From positions 3,878,411 to 3,942,410 of the forward strand of contig OZ025875.1 of the NCBI GenBank assembly GCA_964019415.1: a stretch of DNA of 64,000 nucleotides, written 5' to 3'. Shown piece after piece: positions 36,401 to 53,163 of this stretch; positions within the stretch are counted from its first letter, which is position 1, and each line of letters starts with the position of its first letter. The notes beneath the pieces are model-generated. The model ran no database searches. It had not been told where the DNA came from and saw nothing but the letters and a program-made list of their open reading frames with translations. The DNA comes from Ianthella basta (Eukaryota; Porifera; Demospongiae; Verongiida; Ianthellidae). The translations under genes and the position numbers were made by a program.

Positions 36401-39400
36401 AGTGATATGATGATGTGTGTAGTTCAGTCAGGTGCTTGCACTTGGTGAGGCAGTGAGAGAGTACCATGGTGTCAAAAGGAGTGAGGTACAAAGAAAATGT
36501 GAGAGAGCTGTTCAAATGAGGGACAATGTAATGGGTGATCAGAGACTCATTCTGAGACTCAAACAAAGCGTGAAATACATACAAAAGATAAGGATTATCA
36601 GTGTCACATTTTGCTGGCAGGTCACCGGCTGTGGCAAGGATGGCCTCGCTGACCTTCACTGACTTGAACTGTGTTAGACCAGCAAAATATCTGAGGACAA
36701 CAGCGAATTTGGGGTTGTGGCGGTTCTCTCTCCAGAAGGCAGCTTGCTCTGCCTCAGGCAACAGGGAGAGATGGTAAGCGCCAAAGAACTCCTGTTTAGT
36801 GGTGTGGCTGAAGTTCATGGTGCTGAATGTTGCATAACCGGGGTCCTGGCTGGCATGGCAGTGGAGGAGGCCACTGAAGGAGGACTCATCCAGGGGCTGG
36901 TGAGGAGAGATGGAGAATAGGGGGCGCACATCAGCTTCTTGGAAGATGTAGTGAGGTGGTTCCTGAGAGAGACCTTTGAAGGCAAGGACACCGAGGGATG
37001 ACAATAGGTGCTTAACATCTGGTGGGAGGTCAGTGAGAGATTGGACAATTTGGTAATCTCTCCTCTCCATCTTTCGTTTCTCTCGAGTGACAATCCTGGC
37101 AATGTAGGACTTGTAGCACTCGGTCATGGTTGCAGGGAACACCGACCTGCCTGCAACACCGTGTTCGTAGATAGAACAGAAGATCAGTAAATTCATAGGA
37201 ATATAGGCTCCTCCCATGAGGTCTGGACGGGCGCTCAGGTCAGACAACATGGCCTCCCCTTTGCCTGGCTCACTTTTGAAGAACTCTTTCACATATGACT
37301 TCACTGCTTTGTCATCAAATCCAAGTATTTCATAAAAGAGAGAGCTGTGCTCTTGTAGCAGTGGGCACCCACCGGGACGCGTGGACACTATGAAGTGTGC
37401 TTGGGGAAGCAGATGACCTTGCAAGAGAGACACAAGGAGGAATCCATCGGGGTTGGCCATCAGGCCACGCGTTTCATCGGCTCCATCGAAGATCATCAGT
37501 ACATTCTCTCCCTCACTCTCCAGTAGTGCTTCAGCTGAGGCAGAACACTTTTTCCCTGGAACGTAGTACCGGAGAAGTTGGTCCAGACCATCTTCACTGC
37601 TGTCTTTCATAAGAGCTTGGGACACGGCTTTGTCACGCAGAGGGAAGTAAATGACGAGGGAGAAGTCATTTGGCTCATCGTTGGCCACTTTCTGACACAT
37701 GTGTTTCAGGAAAGTGGTTTTACCTGTGCCAGGCTGTCCGTACAGGATTCGGTTTGGCTGCGTTCCTTTTCGAAGGAAATCACTGACTGTCACTTCTTCA
37801 GTCGCTCCCTCTGACAGTCGTATGCCGCAGTCACGGTATCGTTTCAGGAACTCACCCTGATGTAGGTCTCCCTTCTTTCTCACTTTAGGGGCACTCTTCA
37901 GTACAGCTACTTTAGTGTACTGTACCTTCTGTCCTTCTGCGAAGGTTGGCCGCCGGTATCTGTCATAGGCAAGCCTCTTTACATGTTGGAGTGGCTCTGG
38001 AAGAGCAGGACACACCTCCACCTGCAGGGGGTGTGGAGGGGTGATAGTGAGGATTGGAGAGGGTAGGGGATAGCTGATGCGTTCAATTGCCAGCAATAAA
38101 GTGGAGTTCATGGCACACTGTGAACTGACACAGGAGGTGGGACATGCCTTGAACGTCACTGCATTGACATACGTAGGTATTAACCATGTAGTGGACTACA
38201 GGAGGACAAAGTACAGTACTGTGAAAGTGGGGGGTTCATTGAATAGTGGGCTAGGGTGGATCGAGAAACTTTTATGACTGGTTTCCAATACATAAAGGTA
38301 AAGCTATAAGGAAGCATAGACATTATAAGACTGATACATGCAAATACTAGCCAGTTTCTGGAAACCTTGGAAACACCCCTGGATCCACCTTGGTGGGGAA
38401 CTGAATTGTTTCACTGATTTGACTGCAATAGTAGCTGAGAGTATACCACACAACTTTGCAGGGCCGTACGCAGGGGGGGGTCGTTGGGTCCGGACAAACC
38501 CCCCTCCAGGATTTGTGATGCATAAAATGTAGTACCTATAACCGTTTTGTAGTAGTGCAAGTCCTTATTTAGGGCCAGAAGCAGTGTTTTTGAAGCTTCC
38601 TCACTCCTTTTCAGCGATTCCAGTAAGCAAGTATGCCTTTTCATACTGTCTTCCATTTTGTTATGACATCACTGGCAAGAAAAAGATTTTTGAGCCATTT
38701 TTGCCAAAATGTAACCCCCCTTTTCAAAAGTTTGCATACGGCCCTGCTTTGTGTCAGAATCTGCCAACACATGTGTAAGAGAACATGTGCCTCATTCACA
38801 GCCTGTCTAGAATTCATCAATATCAGACAAAAGGAGTAAGAGTGGAAAAGCAGGACAGTGGGACAGTGGTATCCATTTTGGTACATCTCGTCTAACTAGG
38901 TCAGTTCACACCTGTGTATTGTATTGTGTACTGTTAGTTGTATGTGTACTGGTGACATAAACCAGTAACTGCCAACAATGACATACACAGAAGGATGATA
39001 GAATGGAGCAAATTGTGTTTACACATGTGTACACCCACACACTATCACCATAGGTCTATGCTTACACACACCACATGCAAACTAGCACTACACTGGATGA
39101 GGTACATGTACAGGTGATTGACAGAGTTTGCACATTTCATTCCCTGCAAACACACATTATACTACAGTACTACCAGTGGCCACACAACAATGAGGAGTGC
39201 CAATCAACTCACTGCGTTAGTCCCAGCGGTAACCTCTGCAGGTGGACTGGGGGTGGAATCTGTGCACAAAGGAGCAACACAGGTAGAGTCAGGTGGAACT
39301 CACCACTATGCACTACTAGTCTCGCGTAGCCAGACTGCCATTTTGGTCACGTGCAGACTTCGCCCTCCCAAAAGACAGTCTGGGGACTAACCCCCTCTTT

Positions 39401-41019
39401 TTTGTTATGGCAGTCCACCAGAAGTTAGGACCGTTGGTAATTAATGAGCCCATATTTGGCCACGAACCAATTGCCACGTCTGTCAGTTTGAGGTTGCCGA
39501 CATTCACCGAAAGCAGTACGTAGACGGAATCATCTTATTCACAGTCCCTGTCACCGTATTGCAACAATGACAGCTGTAACTGCAGTCGGAACCGGAGGGA
39601 ACGCAGCTAGAAGTCAATTTCTATGTGCACATACAACAAAACAGGGTAAGGAGCTTCATATGTCTACTCACAGGAGAGATGGGATGACTGAAGACATTAT
39701 CCGCAATGCAGACGGGCTAGGGAATGCGGATAAGATGATTCTGTCTACGTACTGCTTTCTGTGAACAACGGTAACCTTGAACTGACAGACGGTGATCGGC
39801 AGACGGCGATTGGTTAATCTTGCGGCCAAATATATGGGCTCATCAATTACCAACAGTCCAAACTTCCAGTGGACTGCCATAACAAAAAGAGGGAGTTAGT
39901 CCCCAGACCGTCTTTTGGGAGGGCGGAGTCTGCGCGTGACCAAAATGGCAGTCTGGCTACGCGAGACTAATGCACTGCACTAGTCTCTTGTCATAAACTC
40001 ATCCATTCTATAAATCAAATAACATTACATAATGCCATCTGTGCTCAATCACACACAACATCTACCTTTGGCTAGTCTTTGCTTTAATTCTCTTCCCAAA
40101 GAGTTCATCTTTGGGTTGCCTTTGTAGTCAATGAGAATGCCACAGACTCTCAACAAGGCCTCTTTGGTGCACTTGTCTTTGAGGCACTTGTACAGGTCTT
40201 GGTTCTTCTGCTTCCTACCGTCAATCTTCCTGATTCTCGTCTGATCACCATCTGAAATAATACTTTGTTCCTCAAGTTCTAAAGTGATGGCATCTGCATC
40301 CACATCAGTGATGAAACGCTGTCGGAAGTCATCAAGGACTTGCTCAGCTACATATGTGAAAAGGGAAGTGCTGTGCTACACAAACTGCCAACATCACAAG
40401 TTCACTGTAGGACCACTCTCCCTCCACCTACTCTCAGCAGGTGTGTGTACACAAAGGGCTATACTCTGATGGTACAGGAGTATCACCAAGTAATGGTTCA
40501 ACAATACAAATGATCACTGCCACAGTGTGCAGTGTTGTGTGGAAGCAGTGATGAGGAAAGGCAACCAGACCTAGCCAGGAGTGCCATAAAGCTACCAACA
40601 AAAAGGTTGGGTGAAGTGGAAAGTGTGGCTGACCTACAAATGGCAATATGAACAAAGACTGAGTACAGTATACAGGAGCCAAGCTAACTACAAATTCTGT
40701 GCCTAATGCAGTGCTGGTCTGATCTCCAAGACTAGCTAGCCAACTGGCCTGCCTGTACATCTCTCGTCTCTAGTCGTAGCTACGCTGAACAAAAACAATG
40801 CCACAAATAACTGCTACTCAATCTCAAATTAGGCCTACTTGATTGCTCATCATTCGGTGTCTGTCTCATGTGAATAGGACTAGCTGAGTTCGTACTCCGA
40901 CTGGATTCCCTGCCCGCTCCACTCTTCAACGCTGTCTTTGAACTAGAGGCGGCTTCCATTGCCACAAGTTTGGGACAGTCACTTTCAATCGCTCTTACTA
41001 TTGCGCAATCGCCAGCCAT
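33477..41019 (-). CDS. CARD-NACHT-LRR innate immune receptor (NLR)
   Basis: Minus-strand exons: 41019-40839, 40347-40066, 39259-39213, 38021-36305, 36087-35867, 35073-34935, 34486-34320, 33716-33477 (TAG). All phases agree and the product is 997 aa. Residues 1-60: Ser-rich leader. About 61-154: six-helix CARD-like region (EEQSIISDGDQTRIRKIDGR, NQDLYKCLKDKC, ALLRVCGIL). A 47-nt exon encodes a Pro/Ser/Thr hinge. NACHT: Walker A GQPGTGKTTF (about 265-274), Walker B LMIFDGADE (about 345-353), sensor FIVSTRPGG. Then winged-helix-like sequence, and from about 700 to the end degenerate leucine-rich repeats (SIKRLDLRVEG, LEKLELTFYSG, LRVLVIYNIDPLP). NLRs are cytosolic sensors that oligomerise through NACHT and signal through CARD; the ligand is unknown. 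Start and short exon 3 are inferred from phase and splice sites. MITEs lie in two introns. Confidence 0.85.
35165..35622. mobile_element. MITE with TAGTCTCGTGTAGCC inverted ends
   Basis: Left end TAGTCTCGTGTAGCC and right end GGCTACACGAGACTA, inside the NLR intron between exons 36087-35867 and 35073-34935. Same end family as the MITE at 39,317-39,969. The open frame inside (35,289-35,492) is not conserved protein. Confidence 0.7.
38459..38755. mobile_element. Small DNA element with GCAGGGCCGTA inverted ends
   Basis: Begins GCAGGGCCGTACGCAGGGGG and ends CATACGGCCCTGC, which are reverse complements. About 297 bp, non-coding. It lies in the NLR intron between the hinge exon and the NACHT exon. 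Ends of this type are seen in hAT/P-like MITEs (inference). Confidence 0.65.
39317..39969. mobile_element. Long-TIR MITE in NLR intron
   Basis: Near-perfect palindrome: TAGTCTCGCGTAGCCAGACT on the left is matched by AGTCTGGCTACGCGAGACTA on the right, and complementarity continues for about 100 bp at the ends and again in the middle. Flanked by ATGCACT on both sides, a probable 7-8-bp target duplication (hAT-like). It sits in the intron between the CARD exon and the hinge exon. Confidence 0.8.
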
Positions 41020-41700
41020 CCGTTGTTGTGTCGCAGTTGTTCATCAACTGTAGCTGTCTGTTCCCAGAGGCGTGCTGTTCTCTTCATCTGCTGCTCTCCT
41101 GGGAGGAGATGACAAGAGTGAGGGTTGAAGCCCAAGTCCCAAGGTGTCCTGAGAAGATGAGTGCTTTGTTCATGGAGAGCTGGTCATGTGACTCCTAGAC
41201 AGTGCGCTACCCACAGCTACACAGACAACTGACATACAATTGTAGGCATGGCCTGTCACTCCTGTACATGATGTGCGTGTGAGTGAAATGGTCAATTGAA
41301 TTCCCACTGTCACCTTCACAGGTGCTGTGCTGTAGGAGTTGTTGGCCCATTTATGACAAGAAACAGGAGCAGCAGTTCAGGAAGACGTGCTAAGTGGCTG
41401 GGGCAGATTGCAAAGGTGGGTAAGTGTGCCTCTGAAGGGGCTTCCACACTTAGCATGTGAGTGTAGGTGCATGGGAATGGAGTATTGGTATTGTGTGTGT
41501 GTGTGTGGATGGATGAGAAAGCATATTGTCATAATTATTGTAGTAGGGCCTCTCAATTTGTACATATAACATAGTAACTGTTCCAGAGCAAGTAGTACAT
41601 CGTCTATTGTATGTGGCTTTTAGTGTGGCCTCTGCCCCTTCTGCAGTGCAACCCATAGTGTAGCCTTGGTCTCCACAGCAGAACTGTTGTCTATGCCTTA
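41020..41700. other. Intergenic, no gene seen
   Basis: Upstream region of the NLR gene. No supported exon; one short GT run at 41,496-41,508. Confidence 0.4.
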
Positions 41701-41718
41701 TATATATGATGCTGTATT

Positions 41719-42318
41719 GTGATGCTTGAAGCCTTGGAAGTAGGGTGTAAAGTGCAGTGGGTGAAAGAGCTGCAACAAAGTTTGGTGAGGTTCAGATGGA
41801 AGGGGTTAGATGCCGAGGCCGTGAGTGGGTTGACAATGAAAGTAGTAAAGCAGGTGTTGAAGGACATAGCATGGAGGGAAGTTAGAGAGGTATGGAGGGA
41901 AGCAGCTAGGGAGCGGTCAAAGCTGGTAGTGATTGGGAGTTTAATGGATGCTGATTGCAAGGCGGGGTGTGTGAAGATAGAATGTAAAATGCAAAGGAGG
42001 AGGATGGTGAAACTATGAAGGAGAACAGCAGAATTAAGGGTAGAAACTGGCAGATGGTGTGGGTTAAGTAGGGGCGAGCGACTTTGTAAGAACTGTGACA
42101 ATGGTGAAGTGGAAGATGTCAAGCACTTTATGTACCAGTGTGTATTTGTGGCTGAAGAGAGGAGAGAAATGGCAAGGCTGATGAATGAGGTAGTGGTGGG
42201 ATGGGAGAGCATGAAGGATGATGAGAGGGCGATATGGGTACTGGAGGAGGCATGCAGAGACGGAAGAGTGCAGAAGGCGCTGCAGAAGATGTGGCAGAAA
42301 AGGACAAGCTGCCCTTAA
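41719..42318 (+). pseudogene. Non-LTR retroelement C-terminal fragment
   Basis: Two frames (41719-42018, 42109-42318) joined by a segment with stops. They encode a Lys/Arg/Glu-rich region, then a zinc-knuckle-like C-x2-C-x8-H-x4-C motif (CKNCDNGEVEDVKHFMYQC at about 42,085-42,145), then EERREMARLMNEVV and ACRDGRVQKALQKMW. This resembles the C-terminal tail following the reverse transcriptase in several LINE clades. RT itself is missing. It is unrelated in sequence to the LINE fragments in the U2 array. Confidence 0.65.
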
Positions 42319-42399
42319 AGAACTAATAGATGCCCATTGTGATTCTTTTGACACTTTGTTACATTCAATTATATTATAGTGCTGCATGGGGCTGACACC

Positions 42400-43970
42400 C
42401 TAGTGTTTGTATACAACACGTGCACTTAAATATTAATATAATCTAATATAATATACATGTATTTATGAACATTATGACATTATTGTATGCCTTTGTATAA
42501 TGTGGTTGTGTATAGGCCAGACTGCATCAGCAGACAGAATACCAGCAGGAGAAATTGCTCCTACACTGCTCTCTACACAAGCGATAGTACCAAGAAGGTT
42601 TAAGGGAACATGTAGGACTGATTTACCTAATGAACTACCAACCATTCACAGACTACAGCCATGAACACGGCGTGGGTAGAGAGACAGTGCTCTGCACACA
42701 GCCATGAGCTGAGCAAACTGAAATAAGTCTACAACTTCCGAGTGCACTCGAGCAAAAAGGCAGACACGCGACTACCGGAAAACCTGGCAGTTACCCAATA
42801 GCTTCTACCAAGAGTTGATAAGAGATCTCTTATCTACTCTTGCTTCTACACATTCCTGATGCTCACCACCTTCTAGCCTCTCCACAGCAGTTTGCATGCG
42901 CAACCTTCTACTCACATTTGTGCACGCACGACAGGATTGGGTATAATGTACTCAATGCGATGGCTCTGGTCTCAATTCACACTTCTAGCTATGTAAATAC
43001 ATGCAATACAGGTGCCTGCCCAGCTGGCTACCTAGCCAGCTATATAGCTTCACTACTCTCTACTATTGCCCTGCATGTGCTACACACCACACTTCCACTT
43101 GCTCAGGCTCGCCCCCATGATGTAGAACATCTGCCTAGTTTTAGAATTGCATTGCACAATGCTAGTACTGCATTGCGTTATGCATGAATTCTATGGGCAT
43201 TATAGAATTTATATGATATTATTGTATATACTCTTATATATAAATTATAATGTGGTATTTGAGGGATGAATTTTAGGCACATGTATTTTCCTGGTAAATT
43301 AAAATTGCACAATGCTAGCACTGCATTGCACGATCCTCCTAGACAGATGAGCATGGCTAGCATGCATCATATGTTACGTTAACCCGATCAACCTGGTCCA
43401 GTTCAGGGTATTACATAACTTAGAGAGCGCTAAGGAAATAGCCAATTAGTTGTTCTTGCACCCTTTGCAATTGGTGGCGACAGTTTGGACTCATTCTACT
43501 CAAGAACTTTGTTCTCCAGGTAATTTCCACTCTTCGTGAGATTACTCCCCTACATATAATACAGTAAGCGGTAAGGGACACTTTAACTGTGGTGTGTGTC
43601 TATACTCCGTCTGTGGTCAGTGCATGCTAGCTAGTGCATGAGTTGGGTCAGTCCAGCCGCTCTGTATCTCTGTCTTGTCCTTGCAGCTAGCCCCCCTAGC
43701 CCCCACAATTCTTATGCCTTATGTATATACAAAGGAAGCTCAATCTGATACGAATTGCAGACACTTTGATCAATGATTGATTCCCATGGCCATGAATTAA
43801 TAATAATACATTATATTGGCTATATTACTGTAATAGTGTGCTTGCTGCAATGTACTTGAGTTCTATATAATATATGGTACATAATCACTTGGCATGTGCA
43901 GTTACTGTACAGGGAGAGGTTTAGCAAAGATAAGCTGTCTTCACTAATGAATAAATATAAGAACTATTAC
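42400..43970. other. Intergenic with dispersed repeats
   Basis: No supported exon. Contains a GCTCAGGCTCGCCCCCATGA fragment (43,097) related to the TIR element at 30,831-33,258 and a copy of the 25,630-25,712 repeat at 43,590-43,690. Confidence 0.45.
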
Positions 43971-43978
43971 TGCATTAA

Positions 43979-46206
43979 TCAGCTCTCTAGTTGTTGGAGA
44001 GTGCAAATTATCCTCTTTACTGCCACCATCCACTGACTCACCTGCAAGTAGGAATAGCAAGAACAGAGGGTAGAGGGTAATGGAAGTCCTTACAATGAAA
44101 GGTGTGTGTTGCAATCTATATGGAATGGTATATGTTGATAGTATTCCCACACAAGGGTGCTACATAGAATTGGGTGTACGTGCTTGTGCATGGGCTCACC
44201 TCTCCAGCATGGTCCACCATCAGTGACACATGTAACTGATATGCTGTCTGATACTGCTTGTCTTCAAGAGCTGCATACATGCACAGTGTATAGGCAGGCA
44301 GTGGAGTGTAAGTGAACACAATAACACAGGCTGTGTGGACAGTGACAGTGACAGCAAGAGATGGCTCCAACCATGAAGATGGCGGAAAACAAGCACAGAC
44401 CTATACAAGCCTACACAACCAGCATGCACACAGTACAGGAAAGCAAAAGAGATCAACATAAAAGGTTTATAGTCATTGATGAATTACTTAAGTGCTGAAG
44501 TGAGGGCTTCTCAGCTGGCCCAGGCATCAGAAAGGGTTGGTTCTCTAATACTAGCTTCACAACAGGGTTGAAAACCTTGCCGACGTTTCGACCAGATGCT
44601 CTGGTCTTCTTCAGGGCGAAGAGATATCTTCGCCCTGAAGAAGACAACAACTATTACTGCATTAATCAGCTCTCTAGTTCTAGATGCTCTGGTCTTCTTC
44701 AGGGCGAAGAGATATCTTCGCCCTGAAGAAGACCAGAGCATCTGGTCGAAACGTCGGCAAGGTTTTCAACCCTGTTGTGAAGCTGGTATTAGAGAACCAA
44801 CCCTTTCTGATACTTAAGTGCTCTGATTGCATATAGTATTGTGAATGAATTGAAGTCCACCCTAGAGTGCATCAAAGGTACAGTACACTTATCATGTGAG
44901 CATGTACACCATACCATTGCACCAAGTGCACTAGAGTAATAACCTGTAGTTAGTGCTTGCATCTTCTGCTGCACGGCAGGTGAGAGCTTCCCTTCACTCC
45001 ACTGTGTGGAGAACAGGCCAAGCTTCTTCTTCACCTCCTCCACTGCCTTCCCCTATACATCACAAAGGAACAAGAGCTAGTAACTTTACATTCAAGAGCG
45101 GAATAACCAACTCAAACCTGCCAGGAGGATGAAAGACAATAGGGGCATTGTGATACAATTCACAAGTACCTGCAGCTTTTGACTGCTCTCATCCAAAGCT
45201 GCCTCAAGCTGTGCTGACACCTTTGACAGGGAGGGTGATGGAGAGGGAGCACCAGCTGACTTGTCTTCCCCTTCAGCTTGAGGTCTGCTCTGGTCTTTCT
45301 TCTCGACCATCCCAACACCACCACACACTGCAGTGGATGGTGGTGGCTTGGCACCAAGGTAGCTCACAGTTGGAGGGGCAGTGCTCTGACTTAGAGTGGA
45401 AGCTGAGTTGAGACAGTAGCAACAGCAGGAGCAGATCACTGCACGTCCCATTACAGCAGGCGTCAAGGAGTAAGCACAAATTCTCAGACAATACACATGT
45501 ACAGGATTACATCACATGCAGCAGTTGTGTGTTCACTAGTGGGAGTGTAATATTTCATGACAAAACACTGCAGAAGGCCTAAGTATATACCATAGTGTTA
45601 CTCAAGCAGCTACATGCACGACTGCATGGGATTGACTATGCACACCATCAGAATAGTGCATCAGATACACAGCACAGGCACAACATACACACTCTGCAAG
45701 GAAGCCACTAGCCTTGTATGTAACCAGGCTACTGTTTGATTCAACTCGGCTTCTGATCCGAAACAGTGGCGTCCTAGCTGCACAAGACTATGGTGCTACA
45801 CATCTTTGCATGTCTGTGTGTATACACAAGACTATGTGCCACCCTAGGCTCACCCTGTTGCTTGCCTGTGGCGTTTGACTCCGGCTCAGTTGCCACTGGG
45901 TACGGCACCCTCTGTTGAAGGACAGATGGGGGCTTCTTACCAGTAGCAGATGAGTGGTCTTGGTAGGACATCGGAGGAGGGTCGTTCCAGCCCCATTCAT
46001 ACTCAAAGAGAGCTAAGGGAGATTCGGTCACCAACGTGTACAGTGACAGTTAGTGACAGTGACAGTGTGATACGAGACTCAGAGCATAGACCTTACAACT
46101 AAACACAACCTTAAGGAATTCGGGAATAAAGAAATGAGGCTACGACAAAGAGAACTGAACATTAAAGTTGCTGTCAATAGGTACCTTTAGGTTTATCGCC
46201 GTCCAT
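43979..46206 (-). CDS. SRA1: Steroid receptor RNA activator protein SRA1
   Basis: Complete minus-strand gene; exons 46206-46185, 46012-45854, 45402-45170, 45052-44944, 44270-44200, 44041-43979 (TGA). Phases close to 218 residues (human about 236). Seen: EYEWGWNDPPPMSYQ near the N-terminus, matching the GWNDPP motif of SRA1; a Pro/Ser-rich linker; QWSEGKLSPAVQQKMQAL; then SLMVDHAGE joined across the last intron to VSQWMVAVKRII, the most conserved part of the family's C-terminal helical domain (related to SEC31 and PRP18 helical folds). SRA1 is known as a protein and an RNA coregulator of nuclear receptors in vertebrates. The start codon lies 96 bp from CCDC22, transcribed the other way. Intron 4 (44271-44943) contains a Penelope-type palindrome carrying a copy of this gene's own 3' end. 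Confidence 0.92.
44582..44614 (-). ncRNA. Hammerhead-like motif, left arm
   Basis: Minus strand: CTGAAGA, hairpin AGACCAG-AGCAT-CTGGTC, then GAAAC and GTC. The canonical core is CTGATGA; the T-to-A change probably abolishes cleavage. Confidence 0.6.
44723..44755 (+). ncRNA. Hammerhead-like motif, right arm
   Basis: Plus-strand mirror copy of 44582-44614 with the same CTGAAGA change. Confidence 0.6.
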
Positions 46207-46302
46207 GATGTCACGCTGGTACACTGAAGCGGTGCCAGGCCAATTTGGGAGCCATTTTATGCTCAAGACCACGTGACTTGACGTGTATCTGAGACACGCA
46301 GG
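46207..46302. promoter_or_regulatory. Shared divergent promoter (SRA1 / CCDC22)
   Basis: Only 96 bp separate the two start codons. It contains CACGTGACTTGACGTG, an E-box/CLEAR-like CACGTGAC core (about 46,270-46,286), close to both genes. No TATA box. Confidence 0.6.
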
Positions 46303-52313
<6,011 letters not shown>

Positions 52314-52332
52314 AAGGAAGTGAATGACGTAT

Positions 52333-52945
52333 GTGGCAGTTACGTAATCGGCTTGTAACTATTTTAGGATTTTTGGGATTAATACCGGTTTCAACACGTT
52401 TATACTGCGATAACACAGCACACTATACATTTAACATTACCGCGTCTGATGAATCTGTATAAAATGCAATAGTATATATTCGTTCGGTCGGTGCTCTGAA
52501 GAAATTCTGAGCTATTCTGAAGCAGTCGCAGTAAATAGAACATATCAGCGAGTTCTGTCGCAACAGATTGAACGAGATGTTCCCTGGAACCGGGACTGGA
52601 TGTGAGTGCACGCAACACATTGAGCTGCTGCGCACGTGTGTGGCAGTTACGTAATCAGCTTGTAACTATTTTAGGATTTTTGGGAGTAATACCGGTTTCA
52701 ACGCGTTTTACTGCGATAACACAGCACACTATACATTTAACATTACCGCGTCTGATGAATCTGTATAAAATGCAATAGTATATATTCGTTCGGACGGTGC
52801 TCTGCGGAAATTCTGAGCTATTCTGAAGCAGTCGCAGTAAATAGAACATATCAGCGAGTTCTGTCGCAACAGATTGAACGAGATGTTCCCTGGAACCGGG
52901 ACTGGATGTGAGTGCACGCAACACATTGAGCTGCTGCGCACGTGT
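52333..52945. repeat. ~307-bp tandem duplication downstream of CCDC22
   Basis: GTGGCAGTTACGTAATCGGC... to ...GAGCTGCTGCGCACGTGT is present twice with very few differences. No protein-coding similarity. It lies between CCDC22 and the NUP98-like gene. Confidence 0.85.
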
Positions 52946-53163
52946 AAGCCCCCGGCCCCCCTGTTCCGATTCTCGGTGCCGGGTTGAATTGAATGGCAGC
53001 GCGTGGGGCTCTCAGCTAGTACTGTAGGGGGATCATGACAGTGCATATGCATACGCAAGAGCTTCTGGTGCTGCACACGTATTGACAGTGCATTCAGTCA
53101 ATCAGTCGCTCAGAGGTAGTCTAGGGCATACACCCCCCCGCCATTTTGTTCTCCCCTTCACAG

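Larger units (their letters stand above)
44497..44810. mobile_element. Palindromic Penelope-type insertion with captured SRA1 end
   Basis: 314 bp flanked by the 12-bp duplication TACTTAAGTGCT (44485-44496, 44811-44822). Arms 44,524-44,644 and 44,691-44,810 are inverted copies. The centre (about 44,645-44,690) contains AACTATTACTGCATTAATCA and 11 further bases identical to the SRA1 last-exon and 3'-flank sequence at about 43,963-43,993, in the same orientation. Each arm holds a hammerhead-like core. Confidence 0.75.
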
